DNA of 64,000 nt from Roseateles depolymerans. Lineage in GTDB: Bacteria; Pseudomonadota; Gammaproteobacteria; Burkholderiales; Burkholderiaceae_C. The translations under genes and the position numbers were made by a program. This document shows positions 1 to 9,860 of this stretch, one piece after another. The first letter of the stretch is position 1. Every line of letters begins with the position of its first letter. Location: the NCBI GenBank assembly GCA_003241055.1, contig QFOD01000004.1:124001-188000 (forward strand). Reading direction: 5' to 3'. Under the pieces are notes generated by a model. That model searched no databases. It was not told the origin of the DNA and saw only the letters and a list, made by a program, of their open reading frames with translations.

Positions 1-509
1 AGCGCGTGCGGGTGATCGGGCTGGGCCGGCAGCACCGCGAGGATGAGGCGCAGCATGGCGGGCGAGTCGCCGCGGTTGAAGGCCAGGTATTGCGCGAGCT
101 TGACGGTGGCCAGGTCGTGCGGGAAGCGTTCGGCGATGCGCTCGGCGCGCTGCTCGGCGTCGACCAGCCGGCCGTCCACCCAGTCGGCCAGCAGCTCCAC
201 CAGCTCCAGCTCGCGCTGGCCGGCGTCGCTGGCCCGCTGCGCGGGTGTGCGGCGGGCGAGTGCGGTGCGTGCGCCCAGCAGCCAGGGGCGGGCCTTGGCC
301 GGTGCGTCCGGCGATTCGAGGAACATCCACAGCCAGCCGGCGTAGACCTGGGCGAGCACCGCGTCGCGCTGCGCATCGGCCGCGGCGAGAATGTGCTCGG
401 CCCGGGTCTCGTAGGCCAGGAAGCCGAGGATGAAGTCGTTGATGCCGTCGAGAGCGGCGGTATCGACCAGCGGATTGCCGAGGGCGTCGTGGGCAGCGTC
501 TTGAGCCAT
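1..509 (-). CDS. TPR-type protein (TTC38-like), partial
   Basis: The gene runs off the left edge, so only its first ~169 codons are visible, from the ATG at 509 (MAQDAAHDALGNPL). The product is all alpha-helical, with paired helices such as NDFILGFLAYETRAEHILAA and DAPAKARPWLLGARTALARRTPAQRASDAG broken by Pro/Asp turns. This pattern and the W-rich stretch YAGWLWMFLE resemble bacterial tetratricopeptide-repeat 38 (TTC38-like) proteins, whose function is mostly unknown. There is no signal peptide, so it is probably cytoplasmic. It is read in the same direction as the TonB receptor but separated from it by ~50 bp without obvious coupling. The family call is from pattern memory; the missing C-terminal two thirds would settle it. 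Confidence 0.55.
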   Translation of the reverse strand, partial: MAQDAAHDALGNPLVDTAALDGINDFILGFLAYETRAEHILAAADAQRDAVLAQVYAGWLWMFLESPDAPAKARPWLLGARTALARRTPAQRASDAGQRELELVELLADWVDGRLVDAEQRAERIAERFPHDLATVKLAQYLAFNRGDSPAMLRLILAVLPAQPDHPHA

Positions 510-560
510 GGCGAAAGCATAGGGGCGCCGGGGTGCCCGGCGCTGATCCAGCTCAATTCC

Positions 561-2756
<2,196 letters not shown>

Positions 2757-2987
2757 GTTTCCCTGCTCCGGGTGGCAAAACCCGGCACCGAGAAGGTGGC
2801 GCCGGGAGGAGCCTTGCAATGTAGGCAGGGGCCTGCGGTGCGGCCACTAAGCTTTGGGCGCATCCTTATGCGGGATCGTCATGCCGGCAGCGCTCAAGCC
2901 GAATCGGCGGCGCTGGCTCGGCAGCGACGGCGATTCGGCTCGAGAAAAAAGGGTGTCGTGGGCATCGTGCATGCGGGGCGACCCTTT

Positions 2988-3281
2988 TCAGATGCTGCGT
3001 TCGGCAGACTTGGTGGCGGGCGTCGCGGCGGCCAGGGTCTGGCGCAGCAGCGTGGCTTCGCTGTAGCCGACCACGACGACGCGCGGCAGCTGGGCAATCT
3101 GGCGCTGGGCCTGGCCGGTGATGACCACGCGCGGCAGTTGCTTGACCTCGGCGACGGTGGTGACGGCCTTGCCGGTGACGACGACGCGGGGCAGCTTGAC
3201 GACGTCCTGCGGGGCGGCCTGGGCGGCGACGGCGGTCAGGGCCAGGGCGGCGGTGGCGATCAGGGTTTGCAGCTTGGTCAT
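2988..3281 (-). CDS. Small exported protein with three TonB-box-like repeats
   Basis: A 97-residue protein with an excellent AAGGAG ribosome site 8 bases before the ATG. It has a clear signal peptide (MTKLQTLIATAALALTAVAAQA, cleavage before APQD). The mature part is only ~75 residues and contains three near-copies of one motif: KLPRVVVTGK, QLPRVVITGQ and QLPRVVVVGY, spaced about 20 and 17 residues apart. The V-V-[VI]-T-G core looks like the TonB box region of TonB-dependent receptors (compare RVEVTAQ in the next gene downstream). There is no catalytic motif and no transmembrane segment besides the signal. I recognise no named family. A role in interacting with TonB or as a surface peptide is inference. 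Confidence 0.8.
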   Translation of the reverse strand: MTKLQTLIATAALALTAVAAQAAPQDVVKLPRVVVTGKAVTTVAEVKQLPRVVITGQAQRQIAQLPRVVVVGYSEATLLRQTLAAATPATKSAERSI

Positions 3282-3548
3282 GATGGACTCCTTGGGGTGT
3301 CGCGCAGCGGGATTGCTGTGTCGATGGAGTCAGTGTCTGCAGTCGCCGGGGGTGCCGCCACGGGGCTGCGATCAAGCGCGAGCCGGGCGGGATGAACTGC
3401 AGGTTGCCGCGATGAGCTGCGGTCACCGGGCGGGCTGGGAATCGGGGTTTGCCCGAATGCCCCGAAACGGGGCGTGACGGCTTCACGCCCGGCTGACCGG
3501 GGCGTTACCCCAGCTTCACCGGCAGCGGCTGGCGCCCGCCAGCGCGCG

Positions 3549-4184
3549 TCAGTCCAGCTGCAGGCCCAGGCGGCTCAGGTCGCCCCGGCCGGGGCGCACC
3601 AGCACGGGCTCGTCGCCCTGGGAGAGGTCCAGCACCGTGGTGGGCTGGGCCGGGCAGGCGCCGGCGTCCACCACCACCTGCAGCTGCTTGTCCAGCCGGT
3701 CGCAGACGGCGCTGGCGTCGTTCATGGGCTCGTCTTCGCCCGGCAGGATCAGCGTGGTGGACAGCAGCGGCTCGCCGACCAGCGCCAGCAGGTCCTGGGT
3801 GACCCGGTGGTCGGGCACCCGCAGGCCGATGGTGCGCCGGCTCGGGTGGGAGAGCCGGCGCGGCACTTCCTTGGTGGCCGGCAGGATGAAGGTGTAGGGC
3901 CCCGGCGTGGCGAGCTTGAGCAGGCGGTACTGGCGGTTGTCCACCATCGCGTAGTTGGCCAGCTCGGAGAGGTCGCGGCACAGCAGCGTCAGGTGGTGCT
4001 TCTCGTCCACGCCGCGCACCCGCCGCAGCGCCTCGACGGCGGCCTTGTCGTCCAGCCGGCAGACCAGCGCGTAGCTGGAGTCGGTGGGGATGGCGCCCAG
4101 GCCGCCGGATTGCAGCATCTGGGCCGCCTGGCGCAGGAAGCGGGGCTGCGGGTTGTCGGGGTGGACTTCGAAGAGTTGGGCCAT
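3549..4184 (-). CDS. yciO: YciO/Sua5/YrdC-family protein (threonylcarbamoyl-AMP synthase-like)
   Basis: A 211-residue protein starting MAQLFEVHPDNPQP; the long upstream frame is out of context and the ATG at 4184 matches the usual family start. It has the YrdC fold signature: LQSGGLGAIPTDSSYALVCRLDD, then VRGVDEKHHLTLLCRDLSEL, LATPGPYTFILPATKEVPRR and RTIGLRVPDHRVTQDLLALVGEPLLSTTL. YrdC/Sua5 proteins make threonylcarbamoyl-adenylate for tRNA t6A37; the YciO subgroup is a paralogue with weaker or uncertain activity. It lies 43 bp downstream of the PHP-domain gene, the same yciV-yciO order as in enterobacteria, so the two are probably co-transcribed. It is cytosolic. Confidence 0.88.
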   Translation of the reverse strand: MAQLFEVHPDNPQPRFLRQAAQMLQSGGLGAIPTDSSYALVCRLDDKAAVEALRRVRGVDEKHHLTLLCRDLSELANYAMVDNRQYRLLKLATPGPYTFILPATKEVPRRLSHPSRRTIGLRVPDHRVTQDLLALVGEPLLSTTLILPGEDEPMNDASAVCDRLDKQLQVVVDAGACPAQPTTVLDLSQGDEPVLVRPGRGDLSRLGLQLD

Positions 4185-4227
4185 GGGAGGGGGCCGCGGG
4201 TCGGCGGGGTGCCGGCGCTGTCGGGCT

Positions 4228-5091
4228 TCAGTGCTGGATTCTGTCTGCCAGCGCGCTCCAGACGGGCGTGAGTTTGGCCGGCAGGGGGGGCAGGGCGCCC
4301 AGATCGATGCGGCTTTCGTCGGGGGAATGGAAATCGGAGCCGCGCGAGGCCAGCAGGTCGAACTCCAGCGCGGTCTCGGCGTATTTGACGTACTCGGCCA
4401 CCGTGTGGCTGCCGGTGACCACCTCGATGCCGCGGCCGCCATGGGCCTTGAATTCGGTGATCAGCGCGTATTCCTCGATGGCCGAGAAGTCGTAGCGGCC
4501 CGGATGGGCGATGACGGCAATGCCGCCCGCGCCGGTGATCCAGCCCACCGCGTCCCGCAGCGAGGCCCACTTGTGCGGCACGAAGCCGGGCTTGCCTTCG
4601 GTCAGGAAGCGGCGGAACACCTCGGGTACGTCGGCGCAGTGCCCGTGGTCGACCAGGAAGCGGGCGAAATGGGTGCGCGAGATCAGCTCGGGGTTGCCCA
4701 CGTAGTGCAGGGCGCCCTCGAAGGCGCCGGTGATGCCCACCTGGGCCAGGCTGGCCGCCATCTCGCGGGCGCGGGCCTCGCGGCCGCCGCGCGTGGTGTG
4801 CAGGCCCTGCACCAGCGCCTCGTCCAGCGGGTCGAAGCCCAGGCCGACGATGTGGACCACGCGGTGCGCGAAGGTCACCGAGATCTCGGTGCCGGTGACG
4901 TAGGGCAGGCCGAGCGCGCGGGCGGCGTCGCGGGCGCGCAGCTGGCCGCCCACCTCGTCATGGTCGGTCAGCGCCCAGAGCTGCACGCCGGCCGCCGCGG
5001 CGCGTGCGGCCAGGGCTTCGGGCGTGAGCGTGCCGTCCGACACGACGGAGTGGCAGTGCAGGTCGGCGTTGAGCGCAGGGTCGAGGTTCAC
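4228..5091 (-). CDS. yciV: PHP-domain phosphoesterase (RNase AM / nucleoside bisphosphate phosphatase family)
   Basis: About 287 residues from a GTG start at 5091 (VNLDPALNADLHCHS); an ATG 39 bases upstream is possible but adds a poorly conserved tail. The PHP metal-binding motifs are all present: DLHCHSVVSDGTL, ALTDHDEVGG, VTGTEISVTF, the histidine-rich middle VVHIVGLGFD, AVIAHPGRYDF and the terminal GSDFHSPDE. E. coli YciV (RNase AM) is a 5'-3' exonuclease that also matures rRNA 5' ends, and related enzymes hydrolyse 3',5'-nucleoside bisphosphates. The gene precedes yciO in a probable two-gene unit. Which substrate is used here cannot be read from the sequence. Confidence 0.9.
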   Translation of the reverse strand: MNLDPALNADLHCHSVVSDGTLTPEALAARAAAAGVQLWALTDHDEVGGQLRARDAARALGLPYVTGTEISVTFAHRVVHIVGLGFDPLDEALVQGLHTTRGGREARAREMAASLAQVGITGAFEGALHYVGNPELISRTHFARFLVDHGHCADVPEVFRRFLTEGKPGFVPHKWASLRDAVGWITGAGGIAVIAHPGRYDFSAIEEYALITEFKAHGGRGIEVVTGSHTVAEYVKYAETALEFDLLASRGSDFHSPDESRIDLGALPPLPAKLTPVWSALADRIQH

Positions 5092-5172
5092 GCCCCCATT
5101 CTGGCAGCCGGGCGCCGGCCCTGCCGCCAAGTCGGGGACTGCGGCGGGCGCGCAGCCTCCGGGCCGCCGGGA

Positions 5173-7062
5173 TCAGGCCGCCTGGGCGGCGGGCGGACGG
5201 GCGTTGCGCTCCAGCTGGGTCGGGCCGGCGCCCGCGGGCTGGCGCCGGTCCACGAAAAAACGGCTGCCGCCCGCGCGCCCCTTGGCGACCCGCTTGGGCT
5301 CGGCCAGCGCGCTGCTCAGTGCCCGGGCGTTCTCGAAGCTGCCGGGCTGGTGCTGGACGGCGCCGGCCGAGATCGTGGGCAGCGGGTGGAAGGTGGGCTG
5401 GTTCTGGCGGTTCAGCGTCACGTAGCCGCCGGCGGCCAGGTGCTCGGCCGAGAAGAAGCTGCGCACCCCGGCGTCGAAGGCGGCGCACACGCGTTCCATG
5501 CGGGCCTCCCAGTCGGCGCTGCTGATGACCATCACGAAGTCGTCGCCGCCGACATGGCCGACGAAGTCCTGCTGCGGGTCGGCGGCCTGGGTCAGCACGC
5601 GGGCGGCGAGCCGGATGATGTCGTCGCCGATGCGGTAGCCGTAGACATCGTTGAAGGGCTTGAAGTTGTCGATGTCCCAGACGGCGGCCAGGAAGGCCTC
5701 GCCGTTCTCGATCAGGCGGTCGAGGTGGTTGTCTATGGGCACATTGCCCGGCAGCAGGGTCAGCGGGTTGGCGTAGCGGGCGGCATGCACCTGCAGGTCG
5801 GACACGGCCTTGAGCAGGTCGGAGCTGCGGCCGGAGCCGAAGTACTCGCCGTCGCGGGTGACGATGAAGCCGTCGGTCATCAGCCGCTCGTCGAGGTTGG
5901 CCACCGCGTCGCTCATCGCGCGCAGCGGCGTGGACACGTCGAACACCAGCGGGTGCGGGTCCATCATCTCCACGCAGCTGCGCTTGGCGAAGATGTCCAT
6001 GAAGTAGCGCTCGGTGCTGCGCTTGAGCACCTGCAGCGAGCGCAGCACGCCGATGGGGCGGCGCTGTTCGTCCAGCACCGGAATGGCCAGCAGCTGATCG
6101 TCGAGGCGGAACATCTCGATGATGGCCTGGCAGTGGATCTGCGGCGACACCGTGTGGCCGCGCCGCGCCAGCTGGGCGGCGGTGGTGATGGCGCCGTGGG
6201 CCACCGGCAGGGCCATGTCGTTCTGCAGCAGCCGGGGCAGGGACTCGGCCGCCAGCCGGCCGCTCCACTCGGTGCGCAGCTGGGCCCGCGGCGTGGCGCT
6301 GGGCCGGGCGAACAGATAGCCCTGGCAGATGGTCAGCCCCAGGCGGCGCAGCACCGCCAGGTCGGGCTCCTGCTCCAGACCCTCGGCCACCACCTGGCAG
6401 CCGCTGGTGGCGGCCATCTCGATGATGGAGCGCACGAACTGCTGCTTGAGCGGCTCCTGCGCGATGCCGTCGATGAAGTGCCGGTCGATCTTGACGAAGT
6501 CCGGCCGCATCTCCATCCAGCGGCGCAGCGAGGCGAAGCCCTCGCCCAGGTCGTCCAGCGCGATGCGGAAGCCCCGCTCGCGCAGCGCGGCGAGCGAGCC
6601 GTCGAGCAGCGCGAGGTCGTCGATGGGGCGGGTCTCGGTCAGCTCGATGACGACCCGCGAGGTCGGCAGGCCCAGCGTGCTGAACTCGGCCGCCAGGTCG
6701 TCGATGTGCTCGCGGGCGGTGAGCAGCGTGTCGGCCGTGACGTTCAGGAACAGCTGGCCGGGCAGCGACAGTTCGCGGAAGCGCTGCGCGGCCCGGCTCA
6801 TCACCAGGCGCTCCAGCTCGATCAGGCGGCCCAGGCGGGCGGCGGTCTCGAACAGCACCAGCGGCGAATGCAGCGGGCTGTCCGACGGGCCGCGCGTCAG
6901 CGCCTCGTAGCCATAGATCTCCGCCTGCTCGATGTCGACCAGCGGCTGGAAGTGGATGTCGAAGGACTGCTGGCGTATCAGTCGGGCCAGCGCGATGGCG
7001 AGGGGGTCGTCAGGCGAGTCGATTGCGCGCATGCGCATGGGGGTACTCCGGGAGGCGGGCAT
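5173..7062 (-). CDS. EAL-CBS-GGDDF cyclic-di-GMP signalling protein
   Basis: About 629 residues. The chosen ATG (MPASRSTPMRMRAID) has a GGAGG eight bases upstream; MRMRAID at 7038 is an alternative. The EAL phosphodiesterase domain comes first (residues ~15-270) and keeps YEALTRGP, the metal-binding ELTETRP, DDLGEGFASL, DFVKIDR and VVAEGLE, so it may hydrolyse c-di-GMP. A pair of CBS segments follows (~290-420: TVSPQIHCQAIIEMFRLDDQLLAIPVLDE and the second copy near SCVEMMDPHPLVFDVSTPLRAM). The C-terminal GGDEF-type domain has DIDNFKPFNDVYGYRIGDD but the signature reads GGDDF, with no RxxD inhibitory site before it. That domain is therefore probably weak or regulatory. There is no membrane segment. 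Confidence 0.92.
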   Translation of the reverse strand: MPASRSTPMRMRAIDSPDDPLAIALARLIRQQSFDIHFQPLVDIEQAEIYGYEALTRGPSDSPLHSPLVLFETAARLGRLIELERLVMSRAAQRFRELSLPGQLFLNVTADTLLTAREHIDDLAAEFSTLGLPTSRVVIELTETRPIDDLALLDGSLAALRERGFRIALDDLGEGFASLRRWMEMRPDFVKIDRHFIDGIAQEPLKQQFVRSIIEMAATSGCQVVAEGLEQEPDLAVLRRLGLTICQGYLFARPSATPRAQLRTEWSGRLAAESLPRLLQNDMALPVAHGAITTAAQLARRGHTVSPQIHCQAIIEMFRLDDQLLAIPVLDEQRRPIGVLRSLQVLKRSTERYFMDIFAKRSCVEMMDPHPLVFDVSTPLRAMSDAVANLDERLMTDGFIVTRDGEYFGSGRSSDLLKAVSDLQVHAARYANPLTLLPGNVPIDNHLDRLIENGEAFLAAVWDIDNFKPFNDVYGYRIGDDIIRLAARVLTQAADPQQDFVGHVGGDDFVMVISSADWEARMERVCAAFDAGVRSFFSAEHLAAGGYVTLNRQNQPTFHPLPTISAGAVQHQPGSFENARALSSALAEPKRVAKGRAGGSRFFVDRRQPAGAGPTQLERNARPPAAQAA

Positions 7063-7170
7063 CCCCAGGACCTCCCGGCGCGCCACGCCGCGCATTCTTG
7101 GGATGGGTCGTGACAGTCCGGTGACGGGGCGCAGTCAGCGCCCTGTCGCTGCGCATTAAGTCACGCCGCG

Positions 7171-8907
7171 TCAGGCCTGCGCCGCCTCCACGACGAACTG
7201 CACCCGCTGCTGGCCCTGCCATTCGTCCAGGCTCAGCCGGTAGGCCAGCGTGACCTCGGCGGGCAGCTCCTCGGTGTGCCCGAACCAGATCGCATCGCGC
7301 AACTCCTGACCCCGGCGCAGCCGCAGCTTCAGGTGCTTCTCGCCCACCAGGCGCTGCGACACGAGCTGGAAGCGGTCGCAGAACACCGGCGGCTCGAAGC
7401 CCTGGCCCCAGACCTGGCCGTCCAGCAGCTGCGCGGTCTCGGCGCTGGCCGCGCCGGCGGGCAGCGGGCCGTCATGGCGCAGGGTGCGGGTCAGCGTGGC
7501 CTCGTCCAGCCATTCGGCGGCCACCTGGCGCAGCGCGGCGTCGAAGCGCTGCACGGAGGCGTCCTCCAGCGTCGCGCCGGCCGCCATCGCGTGGCCGCCG
7601 AACTTGGCCAGCAGCCCGGGCTCGCGCTTGCTGATGAGGTCCAGCGCATCGCGCAGGTGAAAGCCCGGGATGGAGCGGCCTGAGCCCTTGAGCCGGCCGT
7701 CCGCCCCGCGGGCGAACACGAAGGTGGGGCGGTGCACCCGGTCCTTGATGCGCGACGCGACGATGCCCACCACGCCCTCGTGGAAGTCGGGGTCGAACAG
7801 CGCCACCGCGGGCGGCAGGGCGCCGGCGAGCTGGTCCACCAGATCGTCCAGCCGCGCCTCGGCGGCGTCGCGCATGCCGCTCTCGATGTCACGGCGCTCG
7901 CGGTTGATGGCATCCAGCTGGGTGGCCAGCGCCAGCGCCTGCTCGGTGTCGTCGGTGGTCAGGCAGGTGATGCCCAGCGTCATGTCGGCCAGGCGGCCGG
8001 CCGCGTTGATGCGCGGGCCCAGGGCGAAGCCGAGGTCGAAGCTCTGGGCCTTGGTGGCGTCGCGCTTGGCGGCGGTGAACAGGGCCAGCACGCCGGGCTG
8101 GGCCCGGCCCGCGCGCATGCGCCTGAGGCCCTGGGCCACCAGGCGGCGGTTGTTGGCGTCCAGCCTGACCACGTCGGCCACGGTGCCCAGGGCCACCAGG
8201 TCCAGCAGCTGGCCGAGCGCGGGCTCGGGGTTGGGCAGGGCCAGGCGCGCGCGCAATTCGGCCCGCAGGCCCATCAGCACGTAGAAGGCCACGCCCACGC
8301 CGGCCAGCGACTTGCTGGGGAAGGGGCAGCCCGGCTGGTTGGGGTTGACGATGGCGTCCGCCGCCGGCAGCACGACCTGACCCTGCTCGACCGCGGGCAG
8401 GTGGTGGTCGGTGACCAGCACCCTGAGCCCCAGCGCCTGCGCATGGGCCACACCGGCGCTGCTGGCGATGCCGTTGTCCACGGTCAGCAGCAGCGCGGGC
8501 GCCTGCTGCATGGCCAGGTCGACGATGGTGGGGGTGAGGCCGTAGCCATGCACCGCACGGTCCGGCACGACGTAGCCGAGCTGGCCGGGGGCTGCGCCCA
8601 GCAGCCGCAGGCCGCGCAGCATCACCGCGCAGGCGGTGGCGCCGTCGCAGTCGTAGTCGGCCACGATGACGATGCGGCCGCCGGACTGCAGCGTGTCCGC
8701 CAGCAACCGGCCGGCCTCGGGCAGGCCCAGCAGGCCCTGGGCGCCGGTGGGGGGCAGCAGCTGGCCGAGGTCGTCGCCCAGTTCGGCGGCGTCCTGCACG
8801 CCGCGTGCGGCCAGCAGGCGGGCCAGCAGCGGTGCGACGCCGGCCTGCTCCAGCGCGGAGGCGGCCGTGGCCGGCACCTCGCGTTCGATGAATCGCGGGG
8901 CGTTCAC
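7171..8907 (-). CDS. recJ: Single-stranded-DNA-specific exonuclease RecJ
   Basis: A 578-residue 5'-3' ssDNA exonuclease of the DHH/DHHA1 family, used in recombination and mismatch repair. The GTG start at 8907 overlaps the stop of the upstream gene in a GTGA junction and gives MNAPRFIEREVPATAAS, a normal RecJ N-terminus. Motif I is VIVADYDCDGATACAVML, motif II VDNGIAS, motif III VTDHHLPAVE, and motif IV lies in FALGPRINAAGRLADM. The DHHA1 region has KFGGHAMAAGATL, and the OB-fold tail VWGQGFEPPVFCDRFQLVSQR precedes the end. All acidic and histidine metal ligands seem intact. It is translationally coupled to the RpfE-like gene, a pairing also seen in Xanthomonas. Confidence 0.96.
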   Translation of the reverse strand: MNAPRFIEREVPATAASALEQAGVAPLLARLLAARGVQDAAELGDDLGQLLPPTGAQGLLGLPEAGRLLADTLQSGGRIVIVADYDCDGATACAVMLRGLRLLGAAPGQLGYVVPDRAVHGYGLTPTIVDLAMQQAPALLLTVDNGIASSAGVAHAQALGLRVLVTDHHLPAVEQGQVVLPAADAIVNPNQPGCPFPSKSLAGVGVAFYVLMGLRAELRARLALPNPEPALGQLLDLVALGTVADVVRLDANNRRLVAQGLRRMRAGRAQPGVLALFTAAKRDATKAQSFDLGFALGPRINAAGRLADMTLGITCLTTDDTEQALALATQLDAINRERRDIESGMRDAAEARLDDLVDQLAGALPPAVALFDPDFHEGVVGIVASRIKDRVHRPTFVFARGADGRLKGSGRSIPGFHLRDALDLISKREPGLLAKFGGHAMAAGATLEDASVQRFDAALRQVAAEWLDEATLTRTLRHDGPLPAGAASAETAQLLDGQVWGQGFEPPVFCDRFQLVSQRLVGEKHLKLRLRRGQELRDAIWFGHTEELPAEVTLAYRLSLDEWQGQQRVQFVVEAAQA

Positions 8908-9797
8908 AGCGCCTCCAGCAGCCGGGCCGGCTCGACACCGCGCCAGCGCCGTGCGAGTTTTTGCGTCCAGCCCAGCGGCTGTTCCGTCCAGCGCTGCGCG
9001 AAGCGTTCGCCGGCCAGCGTCAGGCTGACCGGGCCGGGCGTGGCCGCCAGCTCGGCCAGCGGGCCGGCATCCAGCTGCTGCCAGGCGTCCAGCCAGCCGG
9101 CCAGGTCGCCCTGCAGCAGCGGGCCGCTGAGGCGGCGGTCCACCTGCAGCAGCTGGGGCGGCTCGCTGCTGGAGCGGCCCAGGCCGCTGATCCAGACCGA
9201 GTTGACGACCAGCGCGCCGCGGGCCTCGCGTTCGGCGTTCAGCGCGTCGCCATGCAGCAGCATCTGCGCCTCGTTCTGCCAGCGCCGCAGCGTGCGCGAC
9301 TCGGGCAGCCAGGGCTCCATGGCCTGGCCGGTCACGCGCTCGATGCTGGCGGCCTGCAGGCCGTCCAGCGCGCTGGCGTGGCCGATCAGCCAGGTGGTGG
9401 CGTTCAGCACGCGCCATTGCCAGCCCTCGGCCTCGGACCACAGCGGGCGCAGCGTGTCGACCAGCCGGGCAGCGTCGGATTCGGCCAGCTGCAGGGCGGC
9501 CGGCGGGAGCATGTCCACGCCGTCGGTGCCCACGGCCAGGTGCACGGGCGTCATCAGCGCCCAGGCCAGTTCGGGGCCGGCCTCGGCGGCCCAGGCGGCG
9601 ACGCTGGGCTCGCTCTGGCCACGCAGGGCGGCCAGGGCCAGGTCGTGCGGCGGGTGGGGGGCGAATTCGTCGCTGCCCCAGCGTTCCGCCGGGCTGAGCC
9701 GGGTCAGCAGCGCGGCCAGGTGGGGCAGGTTCAGGCCGGCCAGCGCATGCCGGGCGGCCTCGTCCAGCGCGCTGGCATGGGGGATCATCAGGTGCAT
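8904..9797 (-). CDS. RpfE-like conserved protein (COG4255 type)
   Basis: A 297-residue cytosolic protein starting MHLMIPHASALDEAARHAL. It matches in style the poorly characterised family called RpfE in Xanthomonas and sometimes phosphoglycerate-mutase-like in databases: an N-terminal helical part, the conserved stretch ALMTPVHLAVGTDGVDMLPPAALQL, a WLIGHASALDG segment, and the C-terminal ERFAQRWTEQPLGWTQKLARRWRG. It has no transmembrane segment and no catalytic motif I can assign. The stop overlaps the recJ start (GTGA), and conservation of this pairing suggests a DNA-related or housekeeping role, but that is inference. The gene is divergent from ppk1 with only ~60 bp between them. Confidence 0.75.
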   Translation of the reverse strand: MHLMIPHASALDEAARHALAGLNLPHLAALLTRLSPAERWGSDEFAPHPPHDLALAALRGQSEPSVAAWAAEAGPELAWALMTPVHLAVGTDGVDMLPPAALQLAESDAARLVDTLRPLWSEAEGWQWRVLNATTWLIGHASALDGLQAASIERVTGQAMEPWLPESRTLRRWQNEAQMLLHGDALNAEREARGALVVNSVWISGLGRSSSEPPQLLQVDRRLSGPLLQGDLAGWLDAWQQLDAGPLAELAATPGPVSLTLAGERFAQRWTEQPLGWTQKLARRWRGVEPARLLEAL

Positions 9798-9860
9798 GGG
9801 CGGGGATTATCCGGACCCGGTTTCAACCGCCGTGTCACACAGTCTTCATACACTGAGGCG

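Noticed and set aside
4084..7113. A ~1000-codon open frame on the plus strand
   Set aside because: It lies antisense to yciV and the EAL protein, which have intact catalytic motifs.
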